In this document: one piece after another, positions 9,686 through 21,300 of the stretch
Numbering within the stretch: the first letter of the stretch is position 1
How the letters are laid out: the number at the start of each line of letters is the position of its first letter
NCBI RefSeq assembly: GCF_963675165.1
Contig: NC_087392.1
Coordinates: forward strand, 1,689,001 to 1,753,000
Direction: 5' to 3'
Source of the DNA: Halichondria panicea
Lineage: Eukaryota; Porifera; Demospongiae; Suberitida; Halichondriidae
Length of the DNA stretch: 64,000 nt
The notes under the pieces: generated by a model
What the model was told of the DNA's origin: nothing
The model's database searches: none
What the model saw: the letters and a program-made list of their open reading frames with translations, nothing else
Position numbers and translations under genes: made by a program

Positions 9686-12600
9686 ATGAAGAGCCACACA
9701 GAGCCTGCAGTTGCTCCTGATGACTCTCAGCTATCCCCAGATGATGATTCCTCTCAAACCCTCTACAACTCAGCTGGTTTGAAAGTGAAAAGCTTTATCC
9801 GAAGATGTATAGAAAAGTATAGAACCTCAGGCGCCAGTCACGAAAGTAATGGACGTTCTTTGTTGTCACTGGAATTAGAGTGCGGCAGAGAAGTCGAGAA
9901 TGGAGCACGAAGGCGGAGTTTCGTAGTTCAACTGAGAAAGCATATTTTTGCTGACACTTTGAAGAGATTCCTACCTCACCTCAAATTCCTCAAATACCAC
10001 ATCAACCCTTATGGTGAGAGCATTAATTTAATTACAGTCTGGGGGCCAGACCTTTTCTCAGGGGGGGGGGGGGGGGGGGAGAAGGGAGAAAAGGTCTGGA
10101 GACTCTTGTAGCATTTCCGTGTGCTCTTGGAATGTAAAGACCTGTGACATTGGAGGTTTATAGAAGGAGTAGATGTAGCTCATTTCATTGGCTCTATCCA
10201 GAGGCAATACTTGGATTAAAGATCACATGACATACATGTAGTCATTGGCTCTGGCCACATTCCGCTAGAGCACACGGAAATGCTGCAAGAGTCTCCCAGA
10301 CCTAATCCTAGCTCTACTTGATTTTGCCCGCGAGATATTAGGTCTAGCCCTGAGACTACACATATTACATATTGTACTTGCTTGGGATGGGAGGGCATTT
10401 ATAATTACAATTTCCTGGCCTACAGGGAACGTATACTTGTTCTGGATGGGAGTGGTGTCCGTGGCTTTTGTTTACAATGCCATCGCATTACCCATGCGAG
10501 CAGGCTTCCCTGTACAAACTGGGCCCTATCTCCCCGCATGGCTCTTCTTTGACTACCTTACTGACACTGTTTACATAATGGATATCGTGCTGGTACAGTT
10601 CCACCTGAGCTGGAGGGTGCAAGGAGTACTTGAGGTATTAAAGAGTTGCAATACCGCTAGCTATAATTATAGCGTGATGTTTTACTTGCTTGATTTACAG
10701 CCTGATCTCAAAGTATTAGCTAAAAGGTATATTTCTCGCTGGAAGTTTTGGGTGAGTATACGTACCAGTTTATATAATTATAGTAAAGTCTATTTGTGTT
10801 GAGTTTGACCTTCATAAAGTTGTCATAACTTTGTCATACTTACTGAAATTCATATATCATTGGATTCCTTGTTAAAAAGCGCTTCATCTATATGCTGTAG
10901 AGCTGGTAAGCTCCAACCAGCTAAAAGTTAGCATTTTCCATGTAGAAGTCCCAGGCATACTTGTCCACCACATAAGCATAAATAAAGCCATAATTGACCA
11001 CATAACTTCCGGGGTCGAACTCAACGCAAATAGACTTTAGTTATATACTCTTTAGGTGACATATTTTTGCGGGTATTAGTTTCTACTATTTCTGCGAATG
11101 AGAGTAAAATCGCAAAAATTCGTACTCACAGATAATTGGAAAAAATGAATCTCTTTAAAACCACATGCAAACGCTATGAATAACATTAACTTCACAACTT
11201 TCGCTACCAGCAAAATGAGGTGAAATCGCATGTAAAAATATGTCACCTGAAATAAGGAGGTATTATAGTTATGATAATTACCTTTGTTGCAGTTTGACTT
11301 TCTAGCGTGTCTTCCACTGTACGTTATTCCTGTGCTGAGATATAGGTCTCTGCTCAGACTGCCGAGGCTACTCAAGGTGAGCAAGGAGTGTCCCTAGAAT
11401 GTTCTAATTGATGACCACTTTCAATCTTTCAATTCAATTAACACACGTTGATAATAGGTAAAGTATACCTAAGAGGTGGTTAGTTAAAATATTGGCACAT
11501 CAGTATAGCTGAAATGGAACAGGAATGTTAACTTATTTTCTCAACTATGCAGGCAGAAAGTCCGTTGTTGTTTCGGCACAGGGTTGAGATCAAGATTCGA
11601 TACCCTCATCATTTTCGCATGATAAGGCTTTTTTTTCAGTTCTTTTATGCCATACACGTCTACACCTGTGTCTATCACCACATTTCATTGTGGCAGGGAA
11701 TAGGCTCCACCAAGTGGGTCTACGACGGAAACGGAACAGCGTAAGCTACGTAGTGATAGAGCATTTTAAATTTCCTCTTATGTTGTGGGATATGTTATAC
11801 TGGTCAATTCACTATAGTAATGTTCTATCCATAATTCAGATATCTTCGTTGTTTCTACTGGGCAACTGTTACCGTAGTGACCAGTCACAATCTAGACAGG
11901 GGCCCCCCCTCCAATGCGGTGGAGTACATTGGTGAGATGGTGGCTTACCTCATTGGAGTATTTATACTGGCACTCATCATTGGAGAGGTATGTATGTGTT
12001 TGGAACGTTAATCTTAATTAACAATTTTATAGCATGTTTGCATGTGTATATGCATAAACTATCCCAAAAGCATGTCTGGTAGTTCTCAGGAACTTGTCGC
12101 AAAGTGCTTTGAATTCGTGAGATTCAGGGAAAGTTCTAGTTCTATCAGGATATATCCTGGTGCCATAGTGATGAGTGTGCTTTAAATTCCTGGCAGACTA
12201 TCGTGTGTTGGCATGCCTAGTGGACACATTCCCACCAATTAGATCAGCTTCTCTGTACAATACACAGGTGTATACATCTATGAATATAAAAAATGTGGGG
12301 TGTTTCCCTTAAGATACGTAGGTCCTTACCTTGGGGATTACCTGTAGAGCTGCATTGTCACTGTTATGACCCCTTGTGTCCGCCCTAGACCAGTATACTG
12401 CATGCTTGGTCAGAGGCTGATTCAATCACTCGAAGGGTCTGGCTCAACTATGAGACAGTATGGTGCAATATCTCGAGTTTGGTTACATATTGTGCTTATT
12501 TCCTGTTGGTTGGAAACCATAGTGACTGTTCCAAATTCTTGTTCCTGCAGATCAGGAATATTACCGAAGCAGCTAGTGCTCACAAAACTGAGGCGTATCA

Positions 12601-15135
12601 AAAATGGGACAGAGTGAAAGAGTATCTCCACCATTATCACATCCCTCAGAAAGTGAGCGAGATGTGTGGGCGTATGGGTGGGTGGATGCGTTACGTATAC
12701 ACAGCTAGAATAAACATGATGTGTGTATACGCACTTATTTAATATTGTTGTTTATAGATGGTCAATCTCATGCAAAGAATGTAATCTAGCTACCAAAGCT
12801 ACCAAAGGGGACTTATTAAATATTACGAAAGTGGGTATGTGTATGTGTGCATACAAGGAAAATTTATGAGTAATTTTGGAAGAGGAATGTATTATAAAAG
12901 TAAAATAAGAAACCCTAACACATACCCACTAGTTGTGTGGTAGAAACCCTGACACATACCCACTAGTTGTGTGGTATCAAACTGAAGTCTCAAAATGTTG
13001 AAGAATTTAATCTTTGGGAGAGATATTATAATGAGGACGCCAAATATGCACTTTGTTGTCTGTTCCGTTGAATTGCACAACAACTTTTTAATAATTAGTT
13101 GACAAGTGGATGCAATAACATGGCTTTGTATTTCCTACTCTTAATGATGTTTTGCCACATACTAGAGCCATTTTCAATGAAGCCAAGTTATAGTATTGCA
13201 AAATGTGTTTGATTCCGGCTAGGAAATAATTAGATTCATGGGGCTCTTCCCCAAATAACAACAGCCGCTTTCAGGAAATGGCCCTAAGGGGTAATGCGAG
13301 GAATGTGAGGCATCTACTATGACAGTGCTTTCTAACAGGAAGTGTGTGCAGCTTGTGGCTATATAATGAGCTAGTGCAGCTCCTTGCATCAGTCAAGTTT
13401 ATTAAGCAGCAAAATTACAAGATTTCAACAACTACACCTCATATAAGTCATCAGCAGGTAAGAGAAAGAAAATTTCCTTGCAAAATGTTCATGCAAATAA
13501 CGGCTATTTGCGTGATACTCTTCATACTAATAGCTATAGCTAATTTGTATTTGCTATATACAATTGCTCACTGCATGCTGTGCTCCCCCCTCCCCTACAG
13601 AGCCATGAATCAGATTGACGCTGCAACCTTGCACCTGTGGACACAGTTCTCGGACCTCAGAATGAGTCCGTCCACCTCCCCCCACTCCCGTCACAGCCTC
13701 AGCTCCTCACTCTCACACTCGCACTCCTCGACATCTTCACCGAAATCTCTCAGCCCCGACATCACCGTCATGGCTGATCAATCCAATGTGGACGCTCTAA
13801 CTGTGGAAGAGATTGACCTAGAGCGTCGCTGTCTGGGTACCCTCACAGACTGTCTCCGCTCCATAATCTCGTATGCCCATTCCTCGTACAAAGTTCCTAT
13901 CTCGTTCCAGGTCAAACGATTTGACCGGGCTCACGGGCAGGTGTGGGTCAAAGTGAGTCCAGATGAGGTTCCCGAAGGATTCGACCTCAAGTACCTGCTA
14001 CAGCACATTAAGTTTTACGAGAACATTCCTCGCTATGCAGAGCTTCTTGGAGTGGAAGACTACAAGCTGAGGAGCACCTGTCAGTTCTTCCTTGATCTGC
14101 AGAGTAAAACTGCTAGCCAAAAGTCGGAGGTGAATTTCGGTGAGATTTCTCGAGTTCGTGACACCATCTGTCGCTCGATAAAGTGGGTACAAGAGATGAT
14201 GAGCATCGGTATCAGCGATCGTGATGTTGTACAACAGTTGAAGGAGGGCGTGTACAGACTACGAGAGTTGACTGTAGCTGTGGATAAATTTCTGGCCTTC
14301 CAGCACAATCAGAGCGATGTCGTTCGAATGACCAGCTCCTGGTTCCCTGAGAAACAGCGACAAGCTGCTCGTAGTATTCACCATCAAATGCAACACCTTC
14401 TTCAAGATCCCGAGGTGGTCAAGTACGTACTGAATGTGGTCGGGCCTCGTCTTGGTTTGGTTCCGTTCCAGTTTACTCCCCCGACTCCTGGCCCCCTCCT
14501 CTCATAAAGTGGAACTGTAGTATTGTGTTATGAACCTAACCCCCTTCCAACACATCATGTGCTGTGGTATTTTTGTGAAATAATTTGCTTTCAGATTTGT
14601 TGTGGAATTAGTTATATAATTATACAGTAGTCACATTAATTACAGTTTGTTCAATAGTCAGCAGGTAACCATACAGCAGTATCATTCACGTTTCATCTTG
14701 TTCAACCATGTTGCATCAGTTTAAAGTCTGTTTTTTGACACATTAATATTGTCATAATTGTGTCATTGTAACCTAGCTTGCATTTATTATTTCGAGGATA
14801 AAATCATTTTTTTGTGTTTATTCTAAGCACCTGGGTTGTTTCTATTCTGCTATTGAAAGTGTGATAATGTTATTGAATTGTTAATTCTCATTAAATTGTT
14901 TAATTCTCACTGTTTGTAAGAGCAGTTATAAGTAGAAGAGTCTGTTGGTCATTTGGGACCCACTCTCCTTTAGACTTTTCAAAGTGATCGCTTTTGGGAA
15001 ATGCCTTGTTTATTACTGGACAGAGATAATGAGGATAACTGTGATCAATTCACGGAACAGTACTTTGTATGTGTCCTTATTTGGGTTCGTTATCTGTTAT
15101 GGAATTCGCTACACACTGCACACTGCACACGCGCA

Positions 15136-15185
<50 letters not shown>

Positions 15186-16959
15186 AACACACACACACAC
15201 AAACACACACATATCCCGCAGCTTCAAGACAAAATACGATCCTGGTATGAAAACGTACTACTAACGGAGGAGTACCTATTAGGTTAGCTGGTTTCCATGG
15301 AGATGCCACCCCCGTATAATTATAGTTTATTTTCAGTCTATCATACATTTCTAGAACACACTGAAAGTGTGTGTTTTGTGGTAAGAGAATCGACTTAGTG
15401 GTACAATTTGAGTTTCATTATCGTCCACAGAAAGCCACAAGTTCAGCACCCATTAATCTTTGTTATTGTTTTGGTGGGAGTGTGGTTCTGTTTCCTGTAT
15501 CTATAGCCATGCTCCACTTGGTACCGTCTTTGGGATGGTATAATTATATATGTAATTGTGATAAAATCTCTATATCTAGCATGTTGTTATGATCGAGTTA
15601 GGGTTGTGTGTGCATGTGTGTGCATGTGTGTGCATGTGTGTGCAAAGTTATGTAAACAACTATGGTGAGATTATCTCACACACTTGGTCAGGCATTAGCT
15701 TTCCCTGATAAAAAAATTGACTCACTGATATCCTTATGCAGACAGGAGGTGGTAAAACTGGTGTATATTGCATCATATCATGTGTGACCATGTATTGTTT
15801 CACTTACAGATGAGAGCAAATTGGTGAACACCCTCCCCGTCAAGATGAAAGCAGATCTAGCCATACATACTCATTTGGAAACTCTATCAAAAGTTGCCCT
15901 ATTAAGAGTAAGCTGATGTAATAGTTCTTATCGTGCCTTTTTATTCTTCTTGCATGTCAGGATTGTGAGAAGGCATTCTTGTTGGAGCTGGTTCTCAAAC
16001 TGAGGCCACTTCTGTTCTTACCAGGAGACTTCATTTGCAGGAAGGTATGACGCATATATATCACATGATCTCCATGACTTTTTTATCCGACATACCTGCG
16101 CAGGGGGAAATTGGTAGAGAGATGTACATTGTGAACCAAGGTCAGGTGCAGGTGATGGGTGGGACGGACAACCAGGTGCTGGCTGAGTTGGGAGCTGGTG
16201 CTGTCTTTGGGGAGATCAAGTGAGTGCCAGGTGTGCATGTCCTCGTGTGAATCATAACGTTTCATTTTGGCCCTTATAAAGCTTCCTGACAGGTACTTTA
16301 ATTAATTATGAATGTTTGAAATTTACTAGTGATCGAAGCCATCCTACTTAGCGATCAATTTTGAGCCGAGATAATACAGAATACTTCTTTAAGTAATTAG
16401 GAGATTTTTCAGTGTTATCTCGATCATATGAATATTTACAGGTATATAATAATTATTATAATAATGTCTCCCTCATGTACGTGTACATGTGCAGCTTGCT
16501 GGGATTGGGAGGAGGCAACCGAAGGACTGTGCACATTCGCTCCAAGGGTTTCTCCAAACTGTTTTCCCTGAGCAGGGCAGACCTTCAACGCTCACTAGTC
16601 GACTACCCAGAGGCACAGGAGATCCTCTCCAAGAGGTCTCACACAGACGACAATGTCCAGACAGAAGAGGTGAGATAAAGCTTTAAGGGTATACTTGTCA
16701 TCTTGCGTAAATTTGCTCTGCAACATTTTCTGTGGTTATATAATTATAATGCAGGATGTTGTATTCATTAATTATTTGAAACATACTCGCCATGCACACT
16801 GACTATAATTATATATATCAGGTGGAGAGGGAGGTCAATGAAACACAGCTCTCTCTAAGGAAGTGCAGGAGGTACAGACGTGTCACTCCAGCGGTCCGTC
16901 ACAGCTCGTTTGTTGTCATGCCAACATCATACCCCCATTCCTCTCCTCCATGGCTGTAA
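9686..16959 (+). CDS. Cyclic nucleotide-gated (CNG) channel subunit, CNGB-like, with atypical pore
   Basis: Multi-exon channel gene. Exons encode a cytoplasmic N-terminus (9686-10013), S1-S3 (from 10426: [27 protein letters not shown]), S4 (about 11288-11375: [13 protein letters not shown]), S5 ([23 protein letters not shown]), turret [13 protein letters not shown], pore plus S6 (about 11840-11988), the C-linker ([20 protein letters not shown], then HIPQK joined across a 2.57-kb intron to [12 protein letters not shown]), and the cyclic-nucleotide-binding domain (15810-16670: [31 protein letters not shown]). The stop is at 16957-16959. C-linker and binding domain resemble CNGB more than CNGA. 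The pore helix TVTVVT is followed by SHN where CNG channels carry TIGE or TIGG. The intron 12653-15221 hosts another gene on the same strand. Expected role: cGMP/cAMP-gated cation channel in the plasma or ciliary membrane. Confidence 0.93.
10093..10303. mobile_element. Short inverted-repeat (MITE-like) element in CNG intron 1
   Basis: The ends GGTCTGGAGACTCTTGTAGC and, on the right, its inverted counterpart (GAGTCTCCCAGACC at the outer edge) pair over about 37 bp with a few mismatches, enclosing about 135 bp with no coding potential. A poly(G) tract precedes it at 10061-10079. No clear target duplication was seen. Confidence 0.7.
10784..11039. mobile_element. MITE with ~26-bp terminal inverted repeats and TA target duplication
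   Basis: The left end AAGTCTATTTGTGTTGAG (from 10786) and the right end CTCAACGCAAATAGACTT (to 11037) are inverted repeats with about two mismatches, and pairing continues a few bases further in. Each end is flanked by TA (10784-10785, 11038-11039). A 252-bp non-coding body with TA duplication fits a non-autonomous Tc1/mariner-type element. It sits in a CNG intron. Confidence 0.8.
11054..11248. mobile_element. Second inverted-repeat element in the same CNG intron
   Basis: AGGTGACATATTTTTGCG at the left pairs with the inverted CGCATGTAAAAATATGTCACCT at the right (15 perfect bp at the ends). The 195-bp unit begins 15 bp after the preceding MITE. Flanking duplications are not evident, so it could be a nested or adjacent insertion. 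Confidence 0.65.
12907..12975. repeat. Two-copy 34-bp tandem repeat in CNG intron
   Basis: AGAAACCCTAACACATACCC and AGAAACCCTGACACATACCC begin two adjacent near-identical units ending in TAGTTGTGTGGT. One mismatch separates them. Confidence 0.9.
13605..14507 (+). CDS. Unrecognised ~300-residue protein gene nested in a CNG intron, same strand
   Basis: A single coding exon of 301 codons including the stop. The open frame continues upstream to an ATG at 13344, but a clean polypyrimidine-CAG acceptor at 13600 and a GTAAGA donor at 13458 suggest a 5' UTR intron, so the ATG at 13605 ([12 protein letters not shown]) is preferred. Residues 20-52 are Ser/His/Pro-rich and disordered. From residue about 62 the sequence is ordered and mixed alpha/beta-like ([67 protein letters not shown]), ending in a Pro-rich tail. 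Codon use looks like a real gene. I do not recognise the family and assign no function. If the upstream ATG is used instead, the N-terminus would contain a hydrophobic, membrane-like segment. Confidence 0.75.
   Translation: MNQIDAATLHLWTQFSDLRMSPSTSPHSRHSLSSSLSHSHSSTSSPKSLSPDITVMADQSNVDALTVEEIDLERRCLGTLTDCLRSIISYAHSSYKVPISFQVKRFDRAHGQVWVKVSPDEVPEGFDLKYLLQHIKFYENIPRYAELLGVEDYKLRSTCQFFLDLQSKTASQKSEVNFGEISRVRDTICRSIKWVQEMMSIGISDRDVVQQLKEGVYRLRELTVAVDKFLAFQHNQSDVVRMTSSWFPEKQRQAARSIHHQMQHLLQDPEVVKYVLNVVGPRLGLVPFQFTPPTPGPLLS
15128..15210. repeat. (CA)n microsatellite immediately before a CNG splice acceptor
   Basis: Almost uninterrupted CA repeats occupy the last part of the 2.57-kb intron, ending about 10 bp before the exon at 15222. 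A long CA tract replaces the usual polypyrimidine tract. Confidence 0.95.
15606..15642. repeat. GTGTGCAT-type tandem repeat
   Basis: About four tandem copies of an 8-10-bp TGTGTGCA(TG) unit in a CNG intron. Confidence 0.85.
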
Positions 16960-17278
16960 TACTACATGGGACATTCAGTTTAATTAAGTCATAAGACAGT
17001 CTTGTAGAATAGAGATTTATTGTTGATGACTGCAACCCCAATTCACTTTCATTGTAGTTATACCACATAATGTATTTTCAACATCATAACATCATCATAA
17101 TTATCATCAAACAGTGACAAACCTAATGCATACAGTGCAATTAACACAACACGTACTGTATGAACATAAATGAAGATAAAAAAATAGACGGAAACAATGA
17201 ACAATGCATTACAGTCAGTCATGTTATAAGATCGGGGCTAAAGTCACATGAGGACATATAATTATACATACATAGACA
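16960..17278. other. Convergent intergenic region, CNG channel/SAM adaptor
   Basis: 319 bp between two stop codons, AT-rich. TTTATT at 17017-17022 reads AATAAA on the minus strand, a likely polyadenylation signal for the SAM adaptor about 257 nt after its stop. I see no gene or RNA here. Confidence 0.6.
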
Positions 17279-18279
17279 TCAGTTTGCAGTTTTGAGTTTG
17301 ATAGATTTCCGAGGTGGCTTGCTGGGCTTGCTTGGAGGAGATGGTTTCTTTGAACTGTACACAGTTTTTCTTGTCTTGGGTGGTGGTCCATCTTCCTGAC
17401 TGTTCCCTGCGCTCTGGCTTAACGAGGGGGTGTGGTCAGGGGAGTCCGCTGCTGGAGAGTGGCTCCTTCTAAGTAGTTCACTTGGTTTGATATTCTCGCC
17501 ACCGTCCGTATTCTTCTCAACAACAGGCTTAACTGATAGAGCAGGTTTGTCAGGGGGACGTGTGAGAATTTTGACACTCTTATAGTTACGTGATGGTTTC
17601 GGAGGGGGAGGTGTGACAGAAGGGGTACCAGAAGGGGTGTGGTTGTCAGATAAGCCTTTTAACAAAGAGGTGTCGTCCGTCTTGGTTGGTACAACCTTCT
17701 CTTCTTTTGGTGAAGGAGGTACATTGCCAGCCCTACTTGATTTGTCCTCCAGCTCTTTTCGTACCTTTTCGGTAACTCCCTCACGTTTGATACTCTTCCT
17801 CATTGGTTTGGGTGGCCCTGCCTTGGACATGGCTTCATCGTTTGTCTTGGCATTTGCTGCCTCTAAAGAGGTGGAGCTTCCTTTGTTGTTTTTAGAAGGG
17901 TTATCAGCGTTCACTGTGGTGACCATCTGAGGGGCAGCACCTTTGGGAGAGGTTTTCCCAGTTGGTTTGGGTTTTCTAGTCAGCGTGGAAGGTTTAGGAG
18001 GTGGAGGGGGTTTGTCCAAACTCTTTGCCGAACCGGAGGATCTGGTGCGGACCATGGGAATATCAGGTGTACATGAGCCGCTAGAGAAGTGGCTACTTTC
18101 AGTGGGTACACTGCTAGCGAGTACAGGCATTGTACGTTGTTCTGGTGGGGTGTGTTGAGGGGTGTGGCTTTGAGAGGACAGCGGTGAGCGTTTGAAGGAG
18201 CGGCTCGGTTTTGCAGGGCTTCTCTTGATAACAGGAATGTCTTCAGGAATGGACGGTTGCCTGTCCAAGATCGAGAGAG

Positions 18280-18323
<44 letters not shown>

Positions 18324-21300
18324 AGTTGAGGTATTCAATCGAGAGAGCTGTGTGTGTGTGTGTGTGTGTGTGTGTGTTGTGTATATGTGGTTGAGGTATT
18401 GTGCACATAACCTTTACATTCACACTTTAGCTTCAAGAATTAGACAAAGTGTACAGTTACATTAATAATTATAAGTACACAGAACACGGCAGAACTCACA
18501 TGCTATGTCTGGCATGCTCATGGAGGCGGTCAGACTGTTGACTCGAGCAATCTCAGCCCCACTCGTATCAGCTCCAGAGTCAGAACCTTTGTGTTTATCT
18601 TTTGAACTTTTTCGAGCATAAGTTTTTCGAAGATTCCGTAATCGAGAGAGAAGCCCTTTCTTCTCAGGCTTCTTACTATCCCTCAGTGCCGCGGTGAGGT
18701 TGTCATAGCTCTTGGAGGCCTGCATCCAGCCCTTTGAGTCATCGTCAGACACATCAAGCTGTGTGAGTGGGGGTGGGGGGGGGGGGTAGTTACTAGACCA
18801 CAAAACATTTTTAACCCAGGTACTAAGCACCATGGAAACAAGAGAGCTGTATGCAGGAAGGTCCCAAACACTAACACAGCTATTTAATAATTATTATATA
18901 CCGTATAGTGGGTAATTTTCGTGGGGTAAAATATTCGTTATTTTTGTGGGAAAGCTGACCTCCACGAAATTTTAACGTAGGCGTGGCTTACCGGAACGTA
19001 GGAATGCAGTGCAGGCACAAGACTAAACATTTTTACTCACGAAAACCACCGTTTCTTGAGTTGAACGAATTTTTTACCCCACGAAACTTACCCGCTATAC
19101 GGTAGTACATTGCATGTATACTAACTAGTACGTGAATCTGTACTTACCTCTAGATCAGATCCAGACATTCTCTTGCTACTGATTTGCTTGAGTCTCCTGA
19201 GGGCGGGAGGTGTCTTGTCATCATCACTGTCACTAGACACAGGTAGCTTCTAATGAGACATGAGAGAGAGAAGAGCATTGATTTCTATTTACCGTGTTGA
19301 GCTATACAGAAGCTGAACATGCATTTAATCACTCAATCACACTTATGACAAACCCATATTGTATACGAGACAATTGATTTTAATCCAAGCAAAATACGGA
19401 TAATCTCACGTGCATTGATATCATGTGATTAAGGGTATTCATAGTCCTATAAAAAGAGTAGTAAACTACTCACCAGTGGCTGATTATGTGTCAGAGTGGG
19501 TGGAGTTTTAAACTTCTGAAATATCCTTCCACCATACTTCTGTATAGGTGATTATTTCTATAATTAATTTTACAGGCCACATGTACATTGTACATGCCAT
19601 ATACAACGAGCTATCAGCTCTTTACAGTTCAAAGCTGTTTACGATTAACACAATCTCAACAGAGGCCTGCACCAGGCGGACAGACACAGTTAATGTCATG
19701 ATGAGAATAGTGATCGAGGCACCAAATGAATCACACGCACCACTCTGCCTAATAGCACACGACACAAATTAAAAAGTGAAGAGGAGGTTGATTGTGTGTG
19801 TTTAGTGTGAGGGTGATTGCACTACTGGGAGAGAAACATTAAACTCTCGTACTATTTCACACACTTTTCTCTGCTGAGGGCTCTCATCACTTTCCGAGGG
19901 ACCAGAGGATCCACTATCGAATGAGCGGCGGTGCTTCGGTGAGGCTATATGGTGTGGTGTGTGTGGTGTGGTGTGGTGGGGGGTGTGTGTGGTGTGGGGG
20001 GGTGTGGTGTGGTGTGGGGGTGTGTGTGGTGTGGGGGGGGTGTGGGGGGTGCAATAGTTACTAGGTCAACAAGACAGCGCTAGCTGTGGTACAATGATAT
20101 AGCTATGGACTACAGGCACTGAGATTCTTAGCTGTACAGTAAATGGTAATACTACACAGGTACATGTAAGTAAGGTATGCTGCTTCGTGCTCATACTCTA
20201 GACACTATGTTCAGCATGTCATTGTACATGTACATGTAACTTACCACCAGAGATTCCATTATGAACAGGGTAGCCGGCCACTGAGGCCCGTACTCCCTTG
20301 GAGCCACTGCGCCCTCCTCTGGGTACCACGGCCATGTCCCCCAGTGTGTCTTCCTCCTCTTCCTTGCCATGGTCAGTAGACGATCGCTTTCTTTTGCTCT
20401 GTGGGTGAGAAGAATATGATAGTGAAGTGAACAACAGATAATTAACCGTGTAACAAGACAATTTGGCAAGCAGCAGCCAATAAGCCAAATGAACAAATTG
20501 GTGTATTTTTTACTTTGGCGTCTCGGGCATGGGTACTATGTCAGTGATATTTCTTGCATGGCTTTAAAATAGTGTGTGTCTGAGATGCCAATAGTTCTAA
20601 CAAGGCAATTGTAAAATTGTCCGCACTATCACCTTAACACTCTTTGATTTGTCCGGGAAGATGATCCGAGCTTGTTTCTTCCCCTTCTTTCCTGGCTCAT
20701 CCTCAAAGACTTTAGTGAGCTCATCTTTGACAGAGCGTGCGCGTGCTTTCTCCTTGCGTCTAAACAGACGACCCAGTCCCTTTCCCCCTGAGTCCTTAGT
20801 CTTGTCTTCTGAATCAGCTAAGGGAGGGAGGGAGGTAATGAGGGTGGGGGTATTAGTACAAGAGTGGAGAGGCTCACCAGATTTTTTCTGTATCTTAGGA
20901 CTTGGTAGAGTTTTGCTTTGAGCACTTGGTAGATCAAGTCTGGATGTGGGTGAGTGGGTGGTTGGTATGTGCATACTGTCGTACATACCTTGGTGTTTTG
21001 ACAACCTGAGGAGAGCTCTTAGGTGTCTTGACTGTGTCAAATGGCTCCTACACAAACAGTACGGTACGGCTATCACACATGTACAGTATGTATGTGTATA
21101 CATGTGCAGTAAGCATTGTAGGCCGGGGAGTACATGTAGTACATGTCACAAGGTATAATAATTTCTACATAATACATTTACATTTAGAACACATTGAGAG
21201 GACTCGTGTACTTACTTCATATGTGGGCTGAGTGGTGGTGGGTGAGAGGGCGTGGCTCTTTGTGGCGTTCTGAAAGAGGAATAGTATAAGCTATGTAAAC

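Noticed and set aside
13344-13604. N-terminal membrane segment of the nested gene
   Set aside because: The frame is open, but strong donor (13458) and acceptor (13600) signals suggest this part is 5' UTR plus intron; kept only as an alternative.
15106-15350. Open frames coding for His-Thr and Cys-Val repeats
   Set aside because: They are translations of the (CA)n/(TG)n microsatellite in a CNG intron; no start context or conservation.
17613-18158. Plus-strand open frames rich in Gly/Val/Leu opposite the SAM adaptor
   Set aside because: Shadows of the proline-rich minus-strand exon; no splice or start support.
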